Assembly (NCBI GenBank): GCA_963798195.1
Contig: CAWCSF010000007.1
Coordinates: forward strand, 81,874 to 145,873
Source: CAVSRC01 sp963798195
GTDB taxonomy: Bacteria; Pseudomonadota; Alphaproteobacteria; Rhizobiales; Kaistiaceae
Reading direction: 5' to 3'
Length of the DNA stretch: 64,000 nt
Shown: piece after piece, positions 9,008 to 17,800 of the stretch
Position numbering within the stretch: the first letter of the stretch is position 1
How the letters are laid out: every line of letters begins with the position of its first letter
Program-made: the position numbers and the translations under genes
The notes under the pieces: generated by a model
The model's input: the letters and a program-made list of their open reading frames with translations, nothing else
What the model was told of the DNA's origin: nothing
Database searches by the model: none

Positions 9008-10255
9008 ATGTCCGCTCAAATGTGCGCCATCGACCTGCCCCGGCTGCAGGCGCTGCTGGAAGGGATCAACGGGTTTGGCTGCAATCCCGCGACCGGCGGC
9101 TTCAATCGCATCGGGTATTCTGCGGAAGACACTGCAGTTCGGCGATGGTTTGGAGAGCAATTGCGGGCCGATGGGCTTGCGGTACACACCGACGCGGTCG
9201 GCAACGTCTTCGGGCGTTTCGGCCCGGAAACCGGGCCTTGCATCATGGTCGGCTCGCACCTCGACACCGTCCCGGAAGGCGGCGCTTTCGACGGTGCTCT
9301 AGGGGTTGCCGTCGCCCTGGAATGCGTCCGCGCCATGCGCGACGCCGGCGTCACGCCGGCCATCGCGATCGAGGTCGTGGCGACGGCCGAGGAAGAAGGC
9401 CGCTTCGGCGGAATGCTGGGCTCGCAGGCGATCTCCGGACAGGTAACGCGCGACTGGATCGACACGGCGACCGACGCCGATGGGGTCCGGCTGGCCGATG
9501 CGATGCGCGCCTGCGGCCTCGATCCGGACAATCTCGCCAGCGCCGCGCGCGCGCCAGGATCGGTTCGCGCCTTTCTCGAACTTCACATCGAGCAGGGGCC
9601 GGTGCTGGAAACCACGCGAACGGCGGTCGGCATCGCCGACGTCGTCTCTGGCGTCTGCCTGCTCGCCGTTTCGCTGAAGGGCACGGCGAACCATTCCGGC
9701 ACGACGCCAATGGACCAGCGCGCCGACGCGTTTGCTGGCCTGGCGGAGATCGGAACCGCGATCCGGCCGCTGATCAAGGAGGCAGGCACCGAACAGTCAC
9801 GGATCACCATCGGCAAGGTGGACCTATGCGCCGAATGCCCCGCATACCATTCCCGGCAGTGCCGAATTCACCATCGTCATTCGCGACACAGATGAAGAGG
9901 TGATGTGCGCCCTCACCCGCCGGTTGCTCGGCACCATCGCGGTGGCGGCAGCGGCGAACGATCTCGAGTACAGGATCGACCACGAAGAGCCGGCTTGCGC
10001 CGGTCGCGCTCGACCCGGGGCTCGTCGCACGTGCTGCATGCGAACGCGGAGCGTCTCGGTGTGCCCGCCGTGGTGCTCCCGTCGGGCGCCGGCCACGATG
10101 CGCAGACGATGCAGGCTTTCTGCCCCTCTGCGCTGGTCTTCGTCCCCAGCCGCGGCGGCGTCAGCCACGCCCCTGAGGAGTGGACGGACTGGGGCGACAT
10201 CGAGAAGGGCGCCAGCCTGATCCTGGGCACGTTGCGATCGCTCGCGCGGACGTAG
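9008..10255 (+). CDS. M20-family Zn-dependent amidohydrolase (N-carbamoyl-amino-acid hydrolase/allantoate amidohydrolase-like), three apparent frameshifts
   Basis: Metal-dependent hydrolase of about 414 residues after repair. Motifs include MVGSHLDTVPEGGAFDGALG (first metal ligands), ATAEEEGRFGGMLGSQA, ELHIEQGPVLE, GTANHSGTTPMD, and near the C-terminus VLPSGAGHDAQTM. These match the branch of M20 peptidases that split N-carbamoyl amino acids, ureidoglycine-type compounds or related amides. The reading frame breaks near 9834, 9997 and 10050. Each is a net +1, and removal of single bases restores NAPHTIPGSAEF, PVALDPGLVARAA and ERLGVPAVVLPSG. The ATG at 9008 has a CGAGG site five bases upstream, and the ATG at 8993 has none. 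Its divergent partner is a peptide-type importer, so it may process the imported compound. Confidence 0.82.
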
Positions 10256-10270
10256 GCGGAGCGGACGGAC

Positions 10271-10525
10271 TCAACCCCTTCGCCAGACCAGTGCATGGAC
10301 AATTCTGACGGCGTGTCCAAGGTTGTGAATCAGCGACGGCACTGCCGCCAGCACCAGAAGCCCAAGTGCGACCGAGCCGATGATCTGGAAAACAAGAACC
10401 AAGACACTCTCCGCGTGCTTGGCGAATATTCGGCCACCCGGGTGATGAGCATAAGAGACCGAATTCTGCCGCTGCCACGCTTTTCGGAAATACTTTGCCC
10501 GCAGTTGCCGTAAAACGACGGCCAC
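10271..10525 (-). CDS. Possible small membrane protein of unknown function
   Basis: The 331-base gap between the amidohydrolase and the next small ORF holds one plausible minus-strand frame of up to 84 residues starting at a GTG. Its second half has one hydrophobic segment (LVFQIIGSVALGLLVLAAVPSLI) and a basic C-terminus, which is how a single-pass small protein would look. A shorter product from an internal GTG is possible. There is no recognisable family, no clear ribosome-binding site and the start is uncertain. Nothing else in 10,256-10,586 could be identified. Confidence 0.25.
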   Translation of the reverse strand: MAVVLRQLRAKYFRKAWQRQNSVSYAHHPGGRIFAKHAESVLVLVFQIIGSVALGLLVLAAVPSLIHNLGHAVRIVHALVWRRG

Positions 10526-10586
10526 ACCATTCTCTCGACCCGCCTGCTGGCCGATTCTCGCCGCCTAAAAGAAGGAGACGCATCGA

Positions 10587-10760
10587 ATGAACAGGGACAA
10601 GCTTCTCGCCGCGCTCGACAAGCCGCGAAAGATCCACGCGCTATTGGCAATCGTGAACCCCGGCGGATCGATGGACGAGATCCAGATCCTGTTGATGAAG
10701 ATGCGCGAGGAAGGACTCGTGAAGTTCGATATTAACAAGGGCTTCTGGTCGCGGGCGTGA
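10587..10760 (+). CDS. 57-residue hypothetical protein, winged-helix-like
   Basis: The ORF starts at an ATG with a good AAGGAGA site six bases upstream and encodes 57 residues. The composition and spacing (KLLAALDKPRKIHALLAIV, then DEIQILLMKMREEGLVKFD) resemble a small winged-helix fold: two or three helices, then a turn into a beta hairpin ending in FDINKGFW. No family can be named. It lies 58 bases before the enolase-superfamily gene, so the two may share a transcript. The codon use matches the neighbouring genes, and the ribosome-binding site makes a real gene more likely than a chance ORF. Confidence 0.55.
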   Translation: MNRDKLLAALDKPRKIHALLAIVNPGGSMDEIQILLMKMREEGLVKFDINKGFWSRA

Positions 10761-10818
10761 ACCACTGCGCCGAGGGCTGTTTACGGACAATAGTTTCCGG
10801 GATGCGGCGAGGGGAACG

Positions 10819-12009
10819 ATGAACAATCTGGCCAGACTCGAGCAAGCGGGCGCCAGCACGGGCGGCATGGTGAAGATTACCGGCATCAAGGCCATGCGGC
10901 TCGACGATGGTTTCTGTCTCGTTCGGGTTGACACCGACGCGGGGGTGTCCGGTTTCGGCGAATGCGGCAACAACGACGGCAACCTTGTGCGAGCCGTGAT
11001 TGCCACGCATGCCGCCGGCGGCGGCCGGCTGCCCCATCTCGGGCTCATCGGAAAGGACGCTCTGGCGATCCGGGTGCACCACCACAACATGTTCGCCGCG
11101 TTCCCGCAGAGGCGTCCGCACATGCAGATCCTCTCAGGCATCGACATGGCGCTTTGGGACCTGGCTGGGAAGCTTCTCAACCAGCCGGTTTCTCAGCTTC
11201 TCGGCGGAAGCTTCCGCGACGACATCGCGCTCTATTCGCACTGCCCGCAGGGCGACTTCACCGACAGCGCTGCCTGGCCCGACCGGGCGGCCGAACTCAA
11301 GGCCGATCCGCACGGCTTTACCGCCTTCAAGGTCGATGTCCATTCGGCGCTCGGCATCAACATGCAGGAATACGTGCCGAGCCTGTCGCCGGGTGACATT
11401 CGCAAGGTCCGCCGGTCCTATGAACTGGCCCGCGAACACCTCGGCGACGACATAGACATCATCGTCCACTGCCACAACGAACTCGATACGCCGAGTGCCA
11501 TCGCAGTCGCCGGAGCGGTGGAGGCAATCGCGCCGCTCTACTTCGAAGATCCGTTGCAGCCCGGATTTTCCGAGAACTGGCTGGCGCTTCGCCGCGCGAC
11601 GCGCCTGCCGATCCTCACCGGCGAAAATCTGGAACTGCCCGATCAGGCTTTGCCGTTCCTGCAGTCGCAGGCCGTGGATTGCCTGCAGCCGGACATCGTG
11701 AATTCGGGGGGCATAACCGGAACGAAGATGATCGCCGATCTCGCGGCGCTCTATCGCACGCCGATCACGTTGCACAATGTCAGCGGCCTGCTGCTCAACA
11801 TGGCGAGCCAGCAGCTTGCCGCGTCCATCTTCAACTGTCCGCGTATCGAGTGCACGCGTCGCGCAACCGGTCTTCAGTGGGCGTCGAGCAATCCTCTCGA
11901 AATCCGGCATGGCAGGATGAAAATATCGACAGCGCCGGGCCTCGGGGTGACCCTCGACGAGGACTTCCTCAAGGGTCATCGGTTCGAGGGCGAACCGTAT
12001 TGGAACTGA
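10819..12009 (+). CDS. Enolase-superfamily enzyme (mandelate racemase/muconate-lactonizing group)
   Basis: A 396-residue member of the enolase superfamily with an N-terminal capping domain (ITGIKAMRLDDGFCLVRVDT...GVSGFGECG) and a barrel (SGIDMALWDLAGKLLNQPVSQLLGG). Candidate metal-ligand positions are the IIVHCHNELD segment, the Glu of LYFEDPLQP and the Glu of ILTGENLE; the C-terminal barrel motif is TLHNVSG. The usual first ligand Asp is replaced by a His-Cys-His-Asn run, so the metal site may be atypical. These enzymes abstract a proton alpha to a carboxylate and dehydrate or epimerise acid sugars and related acids. The ATG at 10819 has GAGGGG just upstream, and the ATG at 10867 is an alternative. 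The reaction is not assigned. Confidence 0.85.
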   Translation: MNNLARLEQAGASTGGMVKITGIKAMRLDDGFCLVRVDTDAGVSGFGECGNNDGNLVRAVIATHAAGGGRLPHLGLIGKDALAIRVHHHNMFAAFPQRRPHMQILSGIDMALWDLAGKLLNQPVSQLLGGSFRDDIALYSHCPQGDFTDSAAWPDRAAELKADPHGFTAFKVDVHSALGINMQEYVPSLSPGDIRKVRRSYELAREHLGDDIDIIVHCHNELDTPSAIAVAGAVEAIAPLYFEDPLQPGFSENWLALRRATRLPILTGENLELPDQALPFLQSQAVDCLQPDIVNSGGITGTKMIADLAALYRTPITLHNVSGLLLNMASQQLAASIFNCPRIECTRRATGLQWASSNPLEIRHGRMKISTAPGLGVTLDEDFLKGHRFEGEPYWN

Positions 12010-12120
12010 TCGCGACCGGACGGCCCCATTCCGGCCAGATTCTACGAGTGCGATAGGGTTTGCGAGCTGGGGAGCGCGGCGGTGAGGCACCGCTGATGCG
12101 GCGAGACGGGAGGGTGTCTC

Positions 12121-12699
12121 GTGGGGACCCGGTTCAGCCGCGCCTTGGCGCGGACGACTTTTGCTATCTCCATTGTGGTTCTTCCGCAGGGCATGGCCTC
12201 GGCCACTGAACTGTGCGGAGAGGCGGCGTGGTATGCCGCCGGCGGCATCACCGCGAGCGGTGAGCCCAATAAAAGTGGTGCGATGACGGCTGCCCATCGC
12301 AGCTTGCCGTTCGGCACAAAGGTCAAGGTTCTCAACCGCGCCAACGGGAAGTCTGTGACTGTTCGGATCAATGATCGCGGAGGTTTCTCTGGCAACCGGA
12401 TCATCGACGTCAGTCGCACCGCGGCGGAAAAGCTCGGCTTTATTCGCGCCGGTGTTGCCGACGTGCAGGTGACCGTGCTGGGTGACGTGGGTTCGGACCT
12501 GAAAGGCATGTGCAATCCCGCGAGCGTTGCGCTGAGCGCGATGCCTGCCGATCAGCCGGAGCCGGCTGTGTCGGATACCCCGCCGGAACTCAATACGGCG
12601 ATGCGTTCCCGCTTCTCCCTGGCCTTCCAGCCGGAGTCCTGGGCGGAGTTCGAGATGAAGAAGGCACTGGAGGCCTTGCTGCCGGCGTACCAGAATTGA
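12121..12699 (+). CDS. rlpA: RlpA-like septal ring lytic transglycosylase-family protein
   Basis: A 192-residue exported protein starting at GTG with a GGGAGGG site upstream. An N-terminal signal peptide (to about residue 28, MASA) leads into a double-psi beta-barrel RlpA domain (ASWY-like AAWYAAGG, ASGE, MTAAHRSLPFGTKVKV, VRINDRGGFSGNRIIDVS, AAEKLGF). The Asp of RINDRG is the expected active-site acid. RlpA proteins cleave naked glycan strands of peptidoglycan at the septum. No lipobox is visible, so it is probably periplasmic rather than a lipoprotein. There is no SPOR domain, and the C-terminal 60 residues look disordered and then helical. It precedes tamA. Confidence 0.85.
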   Translation: MGTRFSRALARTTFAISIVVLPQGMASATELCGEAAWYAAGGITASGEPNKSGAMTAAHRSLPFGTKVKVLNRANGKSVTVRINDRGGFSGNRIIDVSRTAAEKLGFIRAGVADVQVTVLGDVGSDLKGMCNPASVALSAMPADQPEPAVSDTPPELNTAMRSRFSLAFQPESWAEFEMKKALEALLPAYQN

Positions 12700-12927
12700 T
12701 CTCGATGTGGTGAGAGTTGGCTCGACCGGAGGGGAGGGCGGTTCCCGGGGTCGTTTGTGTCGGCCTATCGGTGTTTCGGTGCCGGCAAGCCGGATTCCTG
12801 CCCGTTTTGGCCAATACGTTTGGTTCGGAGGCTGCTACATTATCCCTTCATCCTTCGCTGGCAGTCTCGATGCGGGCTCAAAATCGTGCAGCGGAGATAT
12901 GACCAATCCCTAAGGGGCGGTCGATGA

Positions 12928-14817
12928 ATGGATATTGTTCAAGTGCGTTTTTGCGACTTTCATCGCTGGATTTTGCTGTCGATCGTAGCTCTGGTCGCTG
13001 TGGGGACGGCCGAGCCGGCCTCCGCGGCCCTGCGAGATTTGTGGCCATTCGGGCGAAGCGCGCCTGAGGAGGCCGTCCCCAATCCGCTGAACTATTCGGT
13101 CACGCTCACGGTCTCCGGCGCCGACAGCCGCCTGGAGCGAGACCTTCGCAAGGCGTCGGTTCTGGTTCAGCGCGAGAAATCGCCGGCCTCCGGCGTTGTG
13201 GGTCTTACGGCGCGCGCCCGGCAGGACATCGCCAATCTCACGGCAGTGCTCTACGAGAACGCCCGCTACGCCGCCGAGATATTCATCACCATCGACGGAA
13301 AGCCGCTGGCGAGCGTCGATCCGTTTGCGCCAATGGATACGCAGCCGGTTCCGGTAGCGATCCGGGTGAACGCCGGATCGCCCTTTGTCTTCGGTAGCGT
13401 TCGGGCCCAGCCGCTGCCGGAGGGCGTGACCTTGAACGATCTCGGCATGGCGTCCGGGCGCGAGGCCCGCTCGAATATAGTGGTAAGCGCCGAGGCGGCG
13501 ATCGTCGATGCGTGGCGGCAGCAGGGCTATCCGCTTGCCGCGGCCGAGACGCGGGACACCGTCGCCGATCACCGCACCAGCACGCTGGACGTCACGCTGG
13601 CCGTCCGTCCGGGGCCGCAGGCGAATTTCGGTCGCATCGATGTCACCGGCACGCAGAATGTCGATCCAACGTTGGTCCTGCGCCGCGCCGGCATCGACGG
13701 CGGCCTCTATTCGTCCAAGAAGACAAAGCGCGCCGAGACGCGGCTGCGGGACCTCGGCGTCTTCGACAGCGTGCAGGTGATGCCGGCGGAGCAGCTCGAT
13801 CCGGACGGAACGATCCCGATCACCATCACGGTCAGCGAGCGCAAGCCGCGTGTCATCGGCGCCAGCGTCAACTATTCCAACACCGAGGGTCTCGGAACCG
13901 AGGTGTATTGGCGCCACCGCAATCTCTTCGGCGGCGCCGAGCAACTGCAATTGACTGCCTCGGTCGGGCGCCTGCTTGATGGAGCGTTCGACCCGGACTA
14001 CCGGCTCGCCGGCACGTTCCGCAAGCCGGCGGTGTTCGACGCGATGACCGACTTCACGCTGCGCGTCGAAGGGTACCGCGAAACCACGGACGCCTATCGG
14101 GTGACCGCGCTGGAAGGCGAGGTCGGCCTCACCCACATCTTCTCCGACACGTTGAGCGGATCGATTGGGCTGGAGGTTGCGCGCTCGCAGACGGTGGAAG
14201 CCATGGTCACCGAGGATCACCTTCTGACGACCCTGACCGGCACCCTGGACTGGGACACGCGCGACAACCGGCTCGATCCGAGCGAAGGTTTCCGGACGAG
14301 TCTGACCGTGGCGCCAGCGTATGACTTCCTGGAAAACTCCGCCTACGCCACCTTCAGCACCGATGTCGCAGGCTATTACGCATTCGGTGACATGGACCGA
14401 TTCGTGCTCGCGGGCCGAGCGGCGGCGTCGGTTCTCACCGTCGACGACATCACCAAGGTTGCCGCAGATCGCCGCATCTATTCTGGCGGCGCCGGATCGG
14501 TGCGTGGCTACGCCTATCAGAACGTCGGCCCGCACGATGGCGGTGGCGCCATCACCGGCGGCCGCAGCAGCATCCTGTTTTCCGGCGAACTGCGCTATCG
14601 GGCGACCGACCAGATCGGGCTCGTCGCCTTCATGGATGCCGGCAACGCCTATTCCTCAATTCTGCCCGGCCTGGATGGTCTGAAGGTGGGCGTCGGAGCC
14701 GGCCTGCGCTATCTGACACCGGTAGGGCCGATTCGCCTGGACGTGGCGGTGCCGCTCCAGCCCGGCCCCGGTGATCCCGCGGTCGCCGTCTATGTGGGCC
14801 TCGGGCAGGCCTTTTGA
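12928..14817 (+). CDS. tamA: TamA, outer-membrane translocation and assembly module (BamA/Omp85 family)
   Basis: A 629-residue Omp85-family protein. It has a signal peptide (to about residue 34, PASAAL), an N-terminal periplasmic region with POTRA-like repeats (GSPFVFGSVRAQPLPEG; RPGPQANFGRIDVTGTQNV; LGVFDSVQV), and from about residue 310 a 16-strand barrel of the bacterial surface antigen type (GTEVYWRHRNLFGGAEQL, LDWDTRDNRLDPSEGF, VRGYAYQNVGP, GLRYLTPVGPIRLDVAVPL). The barrel ends in a C-terminal Phe, as for outer-membrane proteins. TamA works with inner-membrane-anchored TamB to insert some outer-membrane proteins and move phospholipids. The tamB frame begins inside its stop codon, so the pair is translationally coupled. 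Confidence 0.93.
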   Translation: MDIVQVRFCDFHRWILLSIVALVAVGTAEPASAALRDLWPFGRSAPEEAVPNPLNYSVTLTVSGADSRLERDLRKASVLVQREKSPASGVVGLTARARQDIANLTAVLYENARYAAEIFITIDGKPLASVDPFAPMDTQPVPVAIRVNAGSPFVFGSVRAQPLPEGVTLNDLGMASGREARSNIVVSAEAAIVDAWRQQGYPLAAAETRDTVADHRTSTLDVTLAVRPGPQANFGRIDVTGTQNVDPTLVLRRAGIDGGLYSSKKTKRAETRLRDLGVFDSVQVMPAEQLDPDGTIPITITVSERKPRVIGASVNYSNTEGLGTEVYWRHRNLFGGAEQLQLTASVGRLLDGAFDPDYRLAGTFRKPAVFDAMTDFTLRVEGYRETTDAYRVTALEGEVGLTHIFSDTLSGSIGLEVARSQTVEAMVTEDHLLTTLTGTLDWDTRDNRLDPSEGFRTSLTVAPAYDFLENSAYATFSTDVAGYYAFGDMDRFVLAGRAAASVLTVDDITKVAADRRIYSGGAGSVRGYAYQNVGPHDGGGAITGGRSSILFSGELRYRATDQIGLVAFMDAGNAYSSILPGLDGLKVGVGAGLRYLTPVGPIRLDVAVPLQPGPGDPAVAVYVGLGQAF

Positions 14818-17800
14818 GCGTGTCAAAACGTAAGCGAGGCACCATGCGGCGGGCGCTCGCCCTCTTTGTGCTGACGATTCTGACCGTGGCTATCCTGGTG
14901 CTTGTGGCGCTTGCCACGCCGCCGGGGCGGTCCGTGCTGGCCGGCATGATCGAGCGCGCGGCATCCGGTAACGGCATCACGGTCAGCATCGACCGCCTCA
15001 CCGGTTGGGCGCCGTTCTGGATCGGTGCCGATCGCGTCGTCGTCTCCGATGCGGATGGGCCATTCGCGGAGATCGACGGGCTTGACGTCAACATTCGCAC
15101 CAGCGCGCTCCTGGTTGGCGGCCTGTCGCTCGACCGCATCGCGGCTGAGCGTGTGGCGCTGTCGCGCCCGCCCAGGATTCCGGCGAACGATGGGGCAAGC
15201 GGCGCGCTCCTGCCCTTCGCCGCCAGGGATGTGAGGATCGCGCGGCTTGAGCTCGGCGAAGCGATTGCGGGAAGGCAGGCGGCGCTCTCCCTCATGGGAT
15301 CGTTCGTCTCCGGCAGCGACGGCAGCATCGCGGCCACGGTCGATGCCAACCGCATCGACGGCGGGACGGGCTCCCTCAATGCGATGATCGATCGCGCCGC
15401 GGGCGATGCGCCGCTGACGGCGGAGATCGCGCTCAGGGAATCTGCCAATGGAATCCTGCTCGGCCTCATGGGGCGTCCATCCGGGCCGGGCTATGCCCTC
15501 AAGGCCAGCGCGGGAACGGACGCCAATTCACTGTCGGGTAATGTCTCCCTGACGTCCGACGGTGCCGCGCGCTTCGCAGGGCAGTTCATCCTTTCGCCTG
15601 CCGACAACGGGCAGCGGCTGGTGCTCTCCGGCAACGGTGATCTCGCCGAACTCGTGCCGCCCGACTATGCGGACCTTCTGTCCGGGCCGATCGATGTCGC
15701 CGTCGATGCCGATTGGGCTCGCGTGGAGGGCGAACCGCTGCCGCATATCACGGTGCGGCAAGGCCAGGTCACCACGCAAAGCCTACGCGCTACAGCCAGC
15801 GGCGGGCTCGGCGGAAGTGCCGCCGACCTGTCGCTCAAGGTCGCGGTCGCGAAGCCGGGCGGCGGTAACATTGCGCTGCCCTTCGTTGGCGCGGACTCGC
15901 GTGTGGAAAGCGTGACCCTGACGGGCACGGCGGCGCCGAAGGGGGATGTCATCCGCCTCGAACTTGTCGGTCGCGTCGCGGGTCTGGAGACGAACGGCGT
16001 CCGCATACCGGGCACGGGTCTCTCCGGCGCAATCGAGGCGCGTCAGGACGATCCGCTGGCCGGTGGCAAGCTGCCCTTTGCCCTTCGCGTCGAAGCGGAT
16101 GCCATCGAGACGGCGAGCGGACGCGTGGAGTCACGCACGGATGCGCCGCTCCTGCTGACCGCGGATGGCACGCTCGACACGGACACTGGAACCGCGGAAA
16201 CCAGCGCGCGGCTGGTCGCTGCCGGAGGCGCTGTGGCTTTCACCGGAACAGTGGCAGCGGACGCGATCGACGGGCGCGCAACCGCCGGCTTCCCCGATAT
16301 TGCGCCATTGGCCCCGCTTGCCGGCCGCACCATCGCTGGTGCGATCGACGCGACGGCCGAAGGAACGCTGCTGGGTGTGTCGCCCGACTTCACTGTGAGC
16401 GGTACGGCCACCAACCTCGAAACGGGCGATGCGACGATCGCGCGTCTGCTCGAAGGCGTCACCAGGTTCGTGGCGACCCTGCGCGGCCAGGACGACGGCA
16501 GTACGGCTGTCACCGACCTTTCCATTGATGGCGCGACGCTCAAAGCCACCGGTTCGGCCACCTTGGGCGCCACCGGCATTGCAGCGTCCGTGGAGGGCTC
16601 GGTCGCCGATCTTGGCCGCCTCGCCGACGCTTCCACAGGCGCGGCGACCTTCACGCTCAAGGCATCGGGTGCATTGGCGCGGCCCGACGTGGACGCGACC
16701 ATTGCGATCGCGGACGGCACGTTGCTCGACCAGTCGATCCAGAATGCGGCGATCGACCTGAAGGGCGCGCCAACGGACGGCGGCTGGCGCGCGGCGCTGA
16801 CGCTGAACGGCAGCCTCGCCGGCGGCCCGCTGTCCGGCACCGCCGTAGCCAGCCTCGACGATACCACCGGCCGCTTCGCGTTTCCGGACGTCGATCTGTC
16901 CGTGGGCGGCAACCGCATCACCGGCGCAGTGGAGGCCACTCCGGCGGGGCCTCTGACCGGAGAGTTGTCGGTCGACGCACCCGACGTGCGGGCGCTGGCC
17001 GCGTTGGCGCTCGTGCAGGCGACCGGCAGCGGTCGCGCCCGCGTTCAGTTCACGCCCGATGGCGAGCGGCAAACCGTCGTCATCGCGTTCTCCGGCGACG
17101 ACATCACCTACGAGACCGCCGGCGCGAACAGCATCGAAGGTAATGTCACGGCAGACGATGTGTTCGGTGCGCCGGCCGTGCGGGGCAGCGTATCCGCCAC
17201 GGCGATGACGGTCGGTGGATTGCGCCTCGACACGGCAACGGCGACCGCGACCGTGGAAGGCGGCGCCACGCTGTTCGAGGCGCGCGCCAAGGGCCCGGAT
17301 GTCGATCTTTCCGGCACGGGACGCCTCGCAGGCGCGGGCAACGACCAGGCCGTGCGCATCGACACGTTGAACGGCACCGCCTTCAATCTGCCGGTCAAAC
17401 TGACCGAGCCCCTGACCATCAGCCTCGGCGGTCCGCGATCCGGGATTTCCGGAGCGACGCTGGCGCTCGGCGGCGGAACGGCGCGCATCGAAGGTACGGT
17501 CGCCCCGCAACTCGACGTCACCGTCGTGGTGGCGAATGTCTCCGCGTCCGTCGCCAACGGATTGGCGCCGGACCTCGGCGCGCAAGGCACCATCAGCGGG
17601 CAGGTCGCCGTGACCGGACAGCCCGATGCGCCGCGGATTGCCTGGCAGGCCAACTGGTCCGGCTTCAGCCTGACCGCCTCCCGGGAGGCGGGCCTTCCGG
17701 CGCTGACGCTTGCCGCCAAGGGTGACGCCACCAACGCCGCCACGACCCTCGACGCTACGCTCTCCGGCGCCGGACTTTCGCTCACCATCAACGGTCGTGC

